Below, in pieces: positions 26,401-54,833 of a DNA stretch of 64,000 nt. The translations under genes were made by a program, and so were the position numbers. The notes under the pieces are model-generated. The model did no database searches. It had not been told where the DNA came from and saw only the letters and a list, made by a program, of their open reading frames with translations. Numbering within the stretch: the stretch's first letter is position 1; the number at the start of each line of letters is the position of its first letter. The DNA comes from Hydractinia symbiolongicarpus (taxonomy: Eukaryota; Cnidaria; Hydrozoa; Anthoathecata; Hydractiniidae), in assembly GCF_029227915.1 (NCBI RefSeq), contig NC_079882.1, positions 29,378,001 to 29,442,000 of the forward strand. Direction: 5' to 3'.

Positions 26401-29400
26401 AACTTTTTTGCAGCATTGAAAAATCACCGTATTTCGATTTATTGATGGACAAAGGCAACGAAATTGGAATGAAACGATATGAATTGGTTTGCGAGTTTAT
26501 TATGTGCGTGATGTGAGTATCTCTTTTGTTCGCTTTTCTCACAAGCTCAATACGTGGGATCAAATTAAATAATTTTTTTTTTATTTTTAATTAACTTTTT
26601 TTTAGCAAATCTATCTACGGTGAAATTCCTTCTTCGTGATTTATTTAAAGGGAAAACATTTTGACGGGACCATAAAATCCCCCAAATTACCCATCCTCTC
26701 TCCTCTAATTTATATTTGTTTGTTATCCGTTAAATTAAATTCCGCCAATTTCAAGCTAGCAAACAAAATATCTTTATCGAATTTTATCGAAGTAGTGAAA
26801 TAGTAAATTTTTTTTTCAAAACAGGAGGTGCTGAGCTATAGCTAAAATTACTCTTAAATACAGCTGCGTTTTTGTTTCAGATTTAACGCGTATGGAGCGA
26901 TCCACAAACTTTTTCTTTCCTGTCTGGTATACTTGGTCAAACTGGAAAAAAATCACAAAATGCTTCTTCGTGAAGAAGCAAAAATATTTTTGCAAGAGAA
27001 CAACATGGCAAGTCTTTCAAAGCTTGAAAATATAGAAAACTTTATATTAGAAGTCGTGCGAATGCATCCGCCGGCTTTTATGATGTTCGGAGAAGCTTGC
27101 ATGGATTTCGTTCTCAAAGCAAGATTGGGCAGTTTTAACATCAAAAAAGGTAGTTTGATATGTGGAAACATATACCAGATCCAACGAGATGCAAGTATAT
27201 TTCAAAACCCAAACAATTTCGAATTCGACCGTTTCACGAAAAAACCAGAGCTTAAGAGATACCTTGTCGCCTTTGGGGGAGATTACCTACACGAACAGGA
27301 CATTTTGTCACACAAGTGCATTGGTCAGCACATGACATTAAGTGTCATGAAAATATGTGTCAGTCACATGTTATTCTGCACTCTAGAGTTCGCCTCGAAC
27401 GTAAAGTGGACACAAACTAAAATAAAACGCTACTCGGCTTCAGACAAACCTGTCGTAATGAGTACATTTTCCTACAATGGATATAAGAGCGAAGAAGTAA
27501 TACTTGATGAGGTAGATGTCTCTAATGACACGTGGTGTGAAGAGACATGATGTGAGAACATGTGATGAAATGCCAAGTAATTTTAAGACATGGCCATGTG
27601 TATAAAACATGTGTATTAAGACGTGTAGTGTGAAGACATGTGATGTAAGGACACGTTAAGTAAAGACACGTGATGTCAAAACACGTGATGTGAAGACACA
27701 TGATGTAAAAATACGGGATATAAAACACGTGATATGAAGACACATTATATAAAGACACGCGATGTAAAGACGCGTGAGGTGATTCCACGTGGTGTCATTA
27801 CTTGGGTATCTGTTATAAAGAGACGTGATGTGAATATACGTAATGTGAAAACACGTGATGTGAAGATACGTAATATGAAGACATGTGATATGAAGACACG
27901 TGATGTAAAAACACGTGGTGTAAATACACGTGATGTGATTACTTGTGTAGTGGTATTCAATCCAAACGCATCACCTGTTTTTTGTGGATATGTACAGTGG
28001 AATTTGATGCGACGCATTTAAAAATAAATCTTTATTTACTTTGTGGCTTATTTTCCAATAAAAAACCTGACGTGTCACTTTTTTATTTATTATTACCATT
28101 GCGTTTGAAACAAGATCTAGTGTGTTTCTCATAACATATAACCTTGCTATAATATCCTCAGAATCTTTATTTTCAAAAGGCAAAAGAAAAAACAAGGTGA
28201 ACGCGTGTACTCACTGTACTCCAGAGTCCCAAGTCACACAATACTTTGGAGCGTTGTACAAATCAGGATACAAATTCGTTTGCTGAAACAAGATAAAGAA
28301 ATTATAGAAAGTTAATTTTATGAAGGCTAATTATGTATCAATTTTCTTTATATTTTAATCACGGCTTCGCCTCTCCTCCTCCTCTCCAAGGATACTTATA
28401 CCCGAAAGGAACAAAAAAAAAAAACAATTCAAAGTAATAAAAACATGCACTGCCAACATCATGTACTGCCCCTATACATACCACAGCGTGATCAAACAAA
28501 ATTTCAACCGCTCCACTAGGTAAGTCGTAGCCGAGGTTCATGCCAGTCGCTACTAACTTACTGATGATGTATGGCTTGGTCTCGAAGTAGCAATCCACAT
28601 CTTTGCTAAAATTAAAAGTTTAGCTAGCAATCATTTTATTTTAACCAATATATGTTACTGTCAATACAACGAAGATGACACTTCCATTGCTATTTATTAC
28701 ATCAAAGCCAAAATAGGCCAGAAATAGGCTTACAACTTGACAGATATTTTCACTAAATGATTCCCTGTGGTATGCTAGCTAAGAGCTAGAGATTTATAAA
28801 TTTAATTTTTGTTATTAATTTAATTTATGTTATTAAAATTAGTTAATTCAAACAAACCTCTCTAATGGACATGTGGAAGGGTTAGTCAGTTTTAACTGGA
28901 ACTTGTCATTCATCATAAACGGAAAATCTCCTTTCTCTTCTGGTAGTACTTCTCTTTCGTCAATGTTTAAATCTCCGACTTGATCAACCACAATTGTTGA
29001 TGTCAGCACAAACCCAGGGTCTATAATTCATTTATAAACATTTTCTCACTTTCAACTTGACGCAAGAAACATTTATTAACTACTGTTGTAAATACTGAAG
29101 TGGCATGTAGAGTTGCTAATGCAAATTAAAAAAAAAAATAAAACTTACGCCCTTTGATTGGATCAACAACTGTCCAATCAAATGAGAATCCTCTGCCGTT
29201 TACGTTGCTATCAGATTTAAATTTTATCGTCAAGAATTGTTTTTTAGATCGTGTGACAAAGTATCCTGTGCCACACACACCATCTATAAATGGCGCGTGC
29301 TCATCTTGACCCTCGTAGAATTTAATTGAGTCAAACTCGCAGAGCTTGTCGTATTCCATATTGATCCAGCTAAAGTTTAGACGAACAGCATATTTCTGTG

Positions 29401-32400
29401 AGACTTCGATTGTCCACGTGCATTCCATATTGTTCGAATAATTTCCAGACGAATTAACTGGAAATTTTAAAGTGCCTTCGCTTTGAAGAAATCTCTGCTG
29501 ACTACCACATAAAGGACCTGGAATGGAAATAACACTCACCTCTTACCTCACGTCACAATAATTTTTACTTACAAAACGCATCAAAGTGAATACTTTTACT
29601 ACCCAAGTTCTAACGTTAAAATGAAGTAAAATCAGGCATTAGAAAAAAGATGATCTTAAGTCAACCTCGTCCTCAGGGTTCTTCTACGCTATAACAATCT
29701 GACGTAATCCTTAATTACGAAAGCGTCTCGTCACAATATCATAGGCGTAAAAGGACTCTGCAGGATAAGTTTAAAGTTAATAAGAGTCAGCGGATTAAGG
29801 GAATATGTTTGCATTGTGTAGTAGAGTGGTATGTAATGATATACAGAGGGAGATGATTGGACGATGAAACCTAATTGTGAAAACACAGGGCTAACAAGTC
29901 AAAATCATACCATTTCTTGATACAACTGGAACCGCCGCTCTCTTTTTCCTCTTCTGTGAAGATAATTCTTTGTCTGATACAACAGTGAATGATTCAGGAT
30001 TCGGTATCGCACGCCTTGACCTTCCTCCATTTTGAGAACTTTTACAACGCAAAAAATAATATGACGAATCTCTGTAATATATCCAAGGCTGTGTTGTTGG
30101 TTTTGTTCGAGGGAACTTTGAACTAAAAACATTGTCACATCTTTGCGATTCAAATTCAATGGCTGAAAACGAGAAAAATATAACCTAGACTAGTGGACAG
30201 GTTTGTTATTAAACCACAAAGTACTAGTCGTTAGCCCGTGGAAAAATCCACGGGTTCGCCCGTCCTTTTTATACCGTACTGCGTGCATCTCGCTACTTGC
30301 GCAGCTAAGCTACGGACAGATGTATGCGAGTATTATAATATAGATAATTTCATACAGATATTTTTGTCAGATTTTATGACGTCACTGTTTATAATTTCCG
30401 TCAGTTGGAAAGACGGGGAAATAATTTTCTTATCCTCATTATTTTCACCTTCTAACTTTGTGATTATAAGTTTGGGTCGTCGTCTGATGTACCGCTCATT
30501 TCTCTTTGTGTTTCTCTGTAGCTCAATTTACGACGAAAAAGGCACAATTGATATCCAACGTTTTCTTTGCTGCTACAGCATTTAAGCGGTTTTCTTTCAT
30601 AAAATTTTTGGTGTAATATTTTTTGTTTTCGTAAGTTAACCCAGCCGGCTTTTTCTCGGTATGATTTCGTCTCCGAAAGTGAAAAAAAAATTATTTTTTT
30701 TGAACCCAAGAAAAAGACTTAAATAGTGGACCGTAAACTTTAAAATAAAAAAAATCGTTTTAAATGTGTAACATTACTTGATAGAAGTTTCAAAAGTGTT
30801 GATAAATGATATTCATAAGAAACAACAACAACTTTTCTATTTTTTTTTCTCACCTAAAAAGTATTAAAACCTTTTCTCAGTCTTAATTTCCATCAGCTGT
30901 AAAAATATTTTTGTTCAGTAGGATACAAAACATTTGCAGAGCTGGCCTGCATCATAAGTAAATTTAAACTAGCTCTTTGGGACAAATAAAGACAGGTCAC
31001 ACAAAAATAATATTCTTTTTAAACAAAACGATGGATTAAAACTCCGAGGATTAACAGCATACCCTCCATAGTAGATGATGCGAAATGTAAATTGTGGAAC
31101 TGTGAAAAGCAAAAAATTTTATTTTGCCAAAAATATATCACGTCTAGGTCCTTGTTTGTTTAAAAAACGAGAATTTTGAAGATATAGTTCCTTGCAAGAT
31201 TATGCAAAATAATGTATTAGTAAATAACGCTGTACACGCATGCGCAGTTGAACGCACATTTTAAGCAAAATCGATAATCTTTATCACTACATAGTTGCTG
31301 TCATCTCGCATTGAAATGTGACACAACCATGTTTAAACAAACAAAAACATTTCTGTTTAGTCTGATAGCTTGGAAGATCATAATACTGTTGGAATAGCCT
31401 CGTTGTGAGGTAGCAGAACCATTGTGCAACTAGTCAGATCACGATGTTGCGTAAACACACAACGCTGTGAGTCAGTTAAATTTTCATATAAATGAAGACG
31501 CAATGGTAAGCATATGGTGGTAACGAAAATAAAAACATAATAGCCAGGGTAATGGATATATCGCGTTTGCTACTTCCGTTTTTAATGATTGAAATTAGTA
31601 TTGTAGTCGTGTTTAGTTTTGATTGTCGAGAATGTAAAATCAACGCATGCGCAGACAAAGAAACGCGATGTTGTAAGGAGTGTAGTTTACAAGTAATTTG
31701 TCTCAAGGATGAAATTTTTGCAAGTTTACCGAAATGGAGTGGTATTTTTCCATTGAATGACTTATCCTTAGCCGATCGTCATTGTCTTGGTAGAGACAAT
31801 GGAACGCATTACATATTCAGCACGTCTATTAAGGAATGCAAAACGAAGAGAATTTTATTGTCAGGACATCAAATCATGTACAAAAACGATATACGCCATC
31901 AAAGTGGCGCACCTTTGTATGTATTGTCTTGCTTATACAAACAAAAACTAAGAAAAAAAGCAGCAATACGTGTTCGAGCAAACGAGCCTTTACACCATAC
32001 TTCAATAGATGGACGTAGAAAAAACAAGAATATCATTTATATTGAAGAGGACGATTATGTATTTTTTGAAGTCAAAGCTCCACGGTTTACGCGCCTGACG
32101 GGATCACAAATGGGCGTGCGCAGTTGTTCGTTAGATAAATTATCAGATAAATCAGAAAAGAAAATAGAAAGAAGGGATAAAGTTATTAAGAACGGGTAAA
32201 ACATATTTTTTCGCAGCTGTGTGTGTTAAGAAATGTTGTTTTAATCTTCTAACGTGAATGAAAGTAAACATGGGAAATGAGAAGTGACGGCGAACATATT
32301 AAAAGCAAATAGGATTAATTTGTGGAATTCAAATTGACAGGGTGTAATACAAACACATGACGTGATTTTGTCGTACAAGCAATTAAGACATCAAAGTTTA

Positions 32401-34254
32401 ACAGCAATTTTCTTTATATATGTTAAGTACAAGAACTTGATAGGACAAGATTTTTATCGCACGAATAACATTAGTCAATTTTCTTCACTTTTACAGGACG
32501 GAGTTTTTGTCGGATCGATACTTTCGCCACCTTTTAAAACATTCGTCACTTTTGTCGGACAATTTTTTCTCACTTCGATAACTTTTTGTTTTGAGTTGTT
32601 AACTTAAAACAGCACAAAAAAATTGAAAATACACAAAAAATCCAATATTTGACTTGTTGAAAACAATTTGGGGAAATATATTTTAAACCTTTTTTATGCG
32701 TGGAAGATTACCCTTCTTGTTTTTCTGTGTCAGGACATGTTTGATTGATAATTTTTAATGTTCAAACAAACTGTTGTAATTTGCTGATATTTTCCAGAGT
32801 AGCCATAAGTGACAGAAAAAATTGCAAACGGCCTTGCCCGCGAACTTTACTGTCCTTACAACATAAGAAATCATGTCGAAACACAGAAACAACAGCTAAG
32901 CATCAGCTAAGAACATGTTTGAATCAACTGATTCGTGGTTAACTCAGTTTTTATCAAACATGCCGTCTACTGATGACTTTTAGTTCAAATTATGCATGAT
33001 TTAAAATTCGGTAGGTGCCTCTCTATCTGGGCACCTTTGAAAACATTTGAAACAACTTAGGCATGTCATTTTCTTCTTTTTTAGCTGTCCAACCCGCAAA
33101 GAAGTTCAAGTTCTTCAACACACAGAAGAAAGTTTTTGGTTCTCGGTTTATTTGCAAAATGTGAATCCAAATCAAAATGAGACGATTGTGTTAAACTGCA
33201 AAATTATGTTATGTCCTTACTGGAGAAAGACACAATGTTTACCCTCGTGTAATCATTAAAGCTTGTTTAGATGTTTTTCACCTTTCATGAATCAAAGGCG
33301 TGTCAGTGAGATCGACGTCACGTTATTTCCTGGACAAAGAATCATATATAGAAGTACCAGACTGCCCTATTAGTTAAAAATTTACAATGTTTGGTAAAAA
33401 TTAATTTATGTTTTTTACTTTTTATATTTGTTGCATATTGCACAGACGTTTTTATGTTTCCTGTTACCACGCGTTAAGGTGCACGTGGGCAGCGTTTACG
33501 TTCTTGGCAAGAAACACAGGAAAGAAGGGACAGGGGTAGCCAACAAAACTTTTTAAAAAAATCAAGAACAACTTAAGAACATTTTCACATTTTCCAAGAA
33601 CATAGACCACGCAATCAAACAAACAGTAAAACCGACAAATTTATAAGGGAAAAAAGTAAATTGTACAAAAGTTCTCACCTAGTCCTCCTTCGAAGCGGCT
33701 AATTTGAGTACCCTCCTCATGAGAGGCGTAAAAAATTGCAAGTTGGAACATTGTATCTTGTAGAGAGCTGATAGTTTGAACCAACGCGACATCATCAGGC
33801 ACGTATTTGAAACGCGAATCTCTAATGCCAGCTACGAAGTCTTTTAAGCTTGTAACCATAGGGTTAACCAACGCATCGTTGTACAAAACATCGGTATAGT
33901 CGTTTCTCACATTGTTAGGGGAAATTTTACTCCCTAATGCAAAATAATAGGAAATTTTGTTTAGTACATTAATTAATAAACAAAGGGAAAGAAAATAGGG
34001 ATTTTAAGAGATGAAAATAGTGTATTATCATTTACGTTTTCTTCAAACTGTAGTATTATTTAAGAGCAGGTTAAATAGAGAGTTTAAATTTGAAGTAGAA
34101 TACGGAATAGAACCCTTCAGCCTTTCGTTTTTTGCAAAATAATAACATATAAGAACAGAAAGTAAAAGAAATATTTGCTTAAAAGGAAGAAATAAATCTT
34201 ACCCAATACTACAAGAAAACAAGTACAAAATATAACTACAAAATTCTTCATCAT
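20452..34254 (-). CDS. CUB-domain adhesion-GPCR-like seven-transmembrane receptor (~18 exons)
   Basis: Predicted exons: 34203-34254, 33679-33933, 29911-30162, 29149-29517, 28858-29020, 28482-28605, 28215-28282, 24922-25039, 24719-24822, 24033-24132, 23596-23749, 23092-23126, 22853-22981, 22703-22779, 22318-22447, 22161-22190, 21520-21681, 20452-21122; about 1,000 residues. Order: signal peptide (MMKNFVVIFCTC...), a region of unknown fold, two basic furin-like sites (RSRR, KRKKR near residues 150-176), one CUB domain (about 190-305), a short GAIN-like stretch, a degenerate GPS (about 421-460), seven hydrophobic segments with a class-B2-like second outer loop (CWFAMKGGTIWGY), and an acidic cytoplasmic tail. 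Phases agree through exon 17; the last junction is one nucleotide off, so the acidic exon is less sure. CUB plus 7TM recalls ADGRG6, but no pentraxin domain is seen. Two plus-strand genes lie in its introns. Confidence 0.78.
20551..20730 (-). repeat. Six 30-bp tandem repeats coding the receptor tail
   Basis: Six consecutive 30-bp units each encode a decapeptide like PEPEQNTDQA, inside the last predicted exon of the receptor. A seventh, diverged unit follows. Directly upstream in the protein is a long Glu/Asp-rich stretch (about 20,790-20,990). The repeat preserves the frame, so copy-number change would alter the protein length by ten residues at a time. Confidence 0.9.
21911..21980. repeat. 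13-bp GC-box-like minisatellite in receptor intron
   Basis: Four to five copies of GGGCGTGGTGTAA-type units lie in an otherwise AT-rich intron. Each contains GGGCGTGG, a match to Sp/KLF-type sites. This may be a coincidence of repeat expansion; no function is shown. Confidence 0.7.
25605..27550 (+). CDS. CYP74-clan-like cytochrome P450 (allene oxide / epoxyalcohol synthase-like), nested in receptor intron
   Basis: Two exons, 25605-26512 and 26881-27550, join in phase to 525 residues. The split falls just before the I-helix. There the protein reads FNAYGAIHK (304-312), like the FNxxGG motif of CYP74 enzymes and without the acid-Thr pair of monooxygenases. ExxR is E360-R363. The heme region is AFGGDYLHEQDILSHKCIGQ with Cys449 as ligand, and has the long insert before Cys typical of CYP74. 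K-helix to meander text (EVVRMHPP, FNIKKGSLICGN, NFEFDRF) also follows CYP74. CYP74 enzymes rearrange fatty-acid hydroperoxides without oxygen or a reductase; animal members are known as allene oxide or epoxyalcohol synthases. There is no N-terminal membrane anchor, which fits. Residues 40-57 are a polyGln tract. The second Gly of the I-helix motif is Ala here. The exact activity cannot be told. Confidence 0.82.
27530..27955. repeat. 15-bp minisatellite overlapping the P450 stop codon
   Basis: About 28 imperfect copies of a 15-bp unit close to ACACGTGATGTGAAG. The first unit overlaps the last codons and the TGA (27548-27550) of the P450. Many units contain CACGTG or ACGTGA. Open frames through it on both strands are repeat artefacts. 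Confidence 0.9.
31552..33259 (+). CDS. Small secreted zona pellucida (ZP) domain protein, nested in receptor intron
   Basis: Two exons, 31552-32195 and 33085-33259, join in phase (GG|C) to 272 residues. A signal peptide (MDISRLLLPFLMIEISIVVV...) is followed by a Cys-rich start. Next comes a ZP-N-like half with conserved spacing around DLSLADRHC and IKECKTKR, then a ZP-C-like half. The intron falls exactly before the canonical NGCP motif of ZP-C, followed by FWFSVYLQNVN, IVLNCKIMLC and the closing CLPSCN. ZP modules polymerise into extracellular matrices. The protein ends right after the last Cys: there is no furin site, external hydrophobic patch or C-terminal membrane anchor, so it would be secreted and may cap or modulate filaments rather than assemble as usual ZP proteins do. 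It lies antisense in the 3.5 kb second intron of the receptor gene. Confidence 0.8.
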
Positions 34255-36075
34255 GATCAAATGCGCAATCTTTTATTTACTTTATCACTTTACAACCATT
34301 GTATATATACTGAATTATTTTGTGTATTTTTTTTTTAAGAAAAGAGAAAAATAAATTTCCCTCTCAAATGAGGTTTTTTTTTCAATACAGTTATTTTTTA
34401 ATGTATATTTTTTGATTCTTTATACTGTATTTGTTTGACATCACTAAGGTGTTCAATCGCACAGGTGGCAACGTATTCATGGATGATTTTAATCGATAAT
34501 TCACATAGATTCATGTCTTGCAGAGAGAAAGAAATTATTTAATAATTTACACAATTCAAAAAAATAGTAGGAACCTATATATATATATGTATATATATTA
34601 TAAACTGGGAGTATTAAAGGATAAAAATCTCTTTTAAGAATGACCTAAATCTATGAAGGTTGATCCGAATTTTCCCTCGATTTTATTCTTTCCTCACTCT
34701 GCCTAGATGACTACATAAACGAGGAACATTTAGGTATTTCGTTCATGATGCACTTGTTGGGCTTGATTGTAATTACGTAGCTGTAATATTTAGCTAAAGC
34801 TGACTTAACTTATGAATAATATAAACATAAACAAAACACATTAGTCACGAACCACATGTACACATGTATATGCAAACAAAGACTTTTTTCACGCATGTAG
34901 ATATTGTGGCTGTGTAAAACGGCCTTTAAAGTGAGAAGTGTTAGTGAGCATTTAAGCGACATTGATACTTTAAAGTAAAGGTAAGCTTACTGTTTAATAC
35001 ATGAATTAAATCTTGCTCAACTACAAAAAAAACAAGTTGTGTAAAAGATTGATAATAACTATACACCAAACAATGCAAGAGACACATCATCCTCGTGATC
35101 AGTGCACCTTATATCTGTTGAGACATCGGGACGGGATCCCCTTTAGGTAAAGACCTCTGAAAACAGGTTCAAGGCTACATAACAAAATAACGCATCGCAC
35201 AGTAGGATATTATATTTCATTCAACATGGATTTTTACAGAGAATACGATCCCATAAACATTCCGCACAAAGTATTAGCGGAAGTCTGGAAACGAGGGTTT
35301 TTAAATACTATACAAATAAATTCATTTTGTTCATGGTAAAAAAATTACTTTAAGAATAAACACAGCCTATTTATGACGTAATAAACGACAAAATACATCG
35401 AACTTAGAATATTCGTCTATATAATTTACCATAACTTATAATAATTTTTGTGATCAAGATTTCTCTTGCTAACACAAACTAGTTGAAGCACGCTACAGTT
35501 GACTTTCAGTCTAGTTATATATAAATGGGTGAAAATAGACCTAAACTAGCAATTTTTTATTTCACATTCTTCTAAATGGTTGATGCAACATTTTATCTGA
35601 ACAAAACACATTTTTTTTACGAAAATGGCGTGAAATCTTTTTGCATTTTACTGCAAATCTATCCAAATTAACTAAATTATGATTTGACTAGTTTCGACCT
35701 TTTTATGTAAATAAACACATTGATTATAATACAATCCTGGTGCAGTAGTTTTAGCTACCTTTCTAAATGTTTTAAAAAAGTACTAATTTACCAAAATAAA
35801 GAATTTTCATAATAACTACAAGGTTGAGTAACTAACTAACGATGAGTGAACATCATTTCACAATCTTTGCACCAAATGTTATCAAAATTAATATCTTTCC
35901 AGACAAATAAAGGCGTTGTAATAATTTAGTTTCTAATGAAATTAAGACCATTTTTAAGAATTATCATGATATAAATAAAGTGTATTTTAAAAATGAAGGT
36001 TCTGTGACAGAAGTGATGCATTATACTAACGCTAGCTTGAACTGTGACTGTACAAACAAAATCTCAGTTTGTAAA
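34255..36075. other. Intergenic interval, receptor start to JIP3/4 end
   Basis: AT-rich, with no credible ORF and no repeat copy recognised. It must contain the upstream region of the receptor (right of 34,254) and the 3' end of JIP3/4 (left of 36,076). Confidence 0.6.
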
Positions 36076-52360
<16,285 letters not shown>

Positions 52361-54833
52361 TTTGTTTCTTTCCTTCTCTTCTTTGCTGATAAAATAATTT
52401 CAATTGCAGGTCCTTTTAAGCAGCATATTAAATTAAAGTAGCATTACATTTAAGATACTTAGCTGCATACACCTTAATTAACCCCAGTATTATTTTAGAG
52501 TAGATTTGTTTTTACAGGAAACAGTCCGTCTGTTTATGAAATCAAAGAAGTGATTCGCGTTTATCCTCGTGAAATTTGCGTGATAAACAAAGCGAATATA
52601 TTCGGGGTTCATTTGACATAATCCCCGTATCCGTGTAATCTTTTTTATCCCCGCCCCCGTTTGCTACGAGTAAGGTTTTCCATTCCTCTCTATACAAGCA
52701 TGATATTGCATGAATTCCATAGTACTAACTATGCTATTCTCTCGTTATTTCATCATATTCATCGTATTGTACAGTCGTTTTTCACTTTTATGCATCATTG
52801 GATGGAAAATACGTGAATAGCTGGTAACAGTTTAAATATTTTTAAGCTTTTAAAGTTAAGAACTTATTAAAAGACCAATTTCGACCTCAATTTCTTCTAA
52901 AGTAAACACCTTGCCTGAAAAAATTAAACGCCCTTATAAAAAAGTGGTAAGAAAACTTTCAGTTATTACGCTCTTCACGTTTCCCTCTTTTTCTAAACAA
53001 AGTAAGATGAATCAACAAAGTACGGATGATAATGAAAAAAAAGAAAAGGAAAGGAAATGACGTTGCTTAGGGGTAAGTGCATGCTTAGATACAGTGCCTT
53101 CGTCATTGATGGTGTTAGCCGATTCCAACCTCCTTCCCAGCACCTGTTGTTTCTTTTTTATATCAAGACGGCGCGCGCAGTGCCGTCTTGAAAGCAGAAA
53201 ACACTGTTAACCTTATTTTAGCATGATTAGTGAATCCCAGCATCACCTTCGGAGCATTATTTTATACGTTCTATTAAATAAAATATCAAAAAGGAATGCA
53301 GGTTTGACAAACTAATTGAACCTCCTTCTTTGGGGCAAACGTATCAAGCACTTTTTTCTGATGAACCAATAACAATGTATCTTCCATAAAAACAGTCGAA
53401 GATAATATACTCGATGTGAGAGTAGGGTAAAATGGAAATCAATTTTCTCATACGTGATTGACTTTTTAACTGCGTATTTCTTTCCTAATATTTTATTGCA
53501 CTTTTATTAACCCCTCTCTCATTCACGCTACTTTAATATCGCGACACGGAAATTCGCCAACTTTCTTAAATTAATAGGACACTGCTATTGATTAGAAGCA
53601 ATGAAACGGATGCATTTTATATTTATCAGCTTTTCTAATCGATATAAATATAATCTATTGATTGGATTTGAGAATAAATGGCTTTCTTTAAAATAAACAA
53701 AAATAGATTAAGAGCCCGACAAAAAACTTGCTGTTTGTTTTGTTTGTTTAGTTAATAAACAAGATGGGATACTCAATCATCGCAACGAATGTTAACACAC
53801 CTTTTCCGCGAACAATAACAAACCCAAGGCACACTTTACACGACGAACAGCCCACCGTACAAATGAGACGTATTTGAAAATATGGCGGAAAAAAAATTAA
53901 CATTGACATGGCATGACCAGGAGCGTGTTTAAATAAATCACTCTCCTTTGGGGTGATTCGATAATGATTTACAAACGCTAAATATATAAATAAGTTCCCT
54001 GATATAAGCGCCCTTCTTAATTCTCTGTCATTCAAAAAGGTTGAAGACTCTAAGTTACTCTTCTTTCAAGCGCTTATACAATACACCCTCCCCCTCACCT
54101 CCCCTCCTCTTAAGCTAAAGTAAATCAGTAACGGCCAGTACAGTAGGTTAACAGAATCATTTAAATATTTTTTTTTACAAAGTTAGTGATCATATAATAG
54201 CCGTACTTTCGCAACTTCGTCCACAGGTTGTTTTTTACACTCGGTCGTAACCTACGTGAGCTGTAATGTCAGCGAAGGTACATTTCACATCTTCTCAACA
54301 CAAGAAAAAAAATTTGTTGATTAAATTGTTATTTCTTCGGACTGTGCATCGTATACAACGAAACCTGCTCCAACTGTAAATGTAAGTGTTGACTATTCCT
54401 TAAAAGTGCGAATTTCACGGGGGAATTTTACGGTTGCTCCATTTTTTCAGCACATTGGTTTATTTCCCGCTTGCAAAAAATATTCATAAAAGAAAAAAAG
54501 TGATAAGAAAAAACTATGCAATTTAAATAATTTTAACGTATAATTATTTCTATACATATATACAAAAATGTCACATTGTCATAATAATCTCTCATTTTTT
54601 AGTATGAACACCTTTTTGTACGAACAGGTTGAAAAACCTGTCTTTCTGTGCACAATTTCTGTCCACCTGCTGCGTTTCCTCCCTCAGCCATCCGTTCTTC
54701 AAGAAAAGCCACGCGATATAGGGAGAATTATCTTTGGGTATACAATATTCTCGTTTTTACTTTAAAACCATATCGTCAAGTTCACTTTAAAAGGAAAAAT
54801 ACCATTAAGAACTTTCTTCTGGTACAGCAACAA
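52361..54833. other. Intergenic interval, JIP3/4 start to GLIS-like end
   Basis: No credible ORF or repeat copy was recognised. The JIP3/4 promoter must lie near its left end, but no motif was clear. Confidence 0.55.

Noticed and set aside
27530-27955. A CRISPR-like array
   Set aside because: Units are 15 bp, contiguous and without unique spacers; the genome is eukaryotic.
27522-28021. Open frames on both strands with pentapeptide periodicity
   Set aside because: They arise from the 15-bp minisatellite, whose period is a multiple of three; no start context or domain.
29905-30159. ATG-led minus-strand frame beginning MNLNRKDV
   Set aside because: The other frame joins in phase with the exons on both sides and supplies Cys and furin-like sites, so it is preferred.
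30238-30585. A 115-codon plus-strand open frame
   Set aside because: No domain, no splice partners and random composition within the receptor intron.
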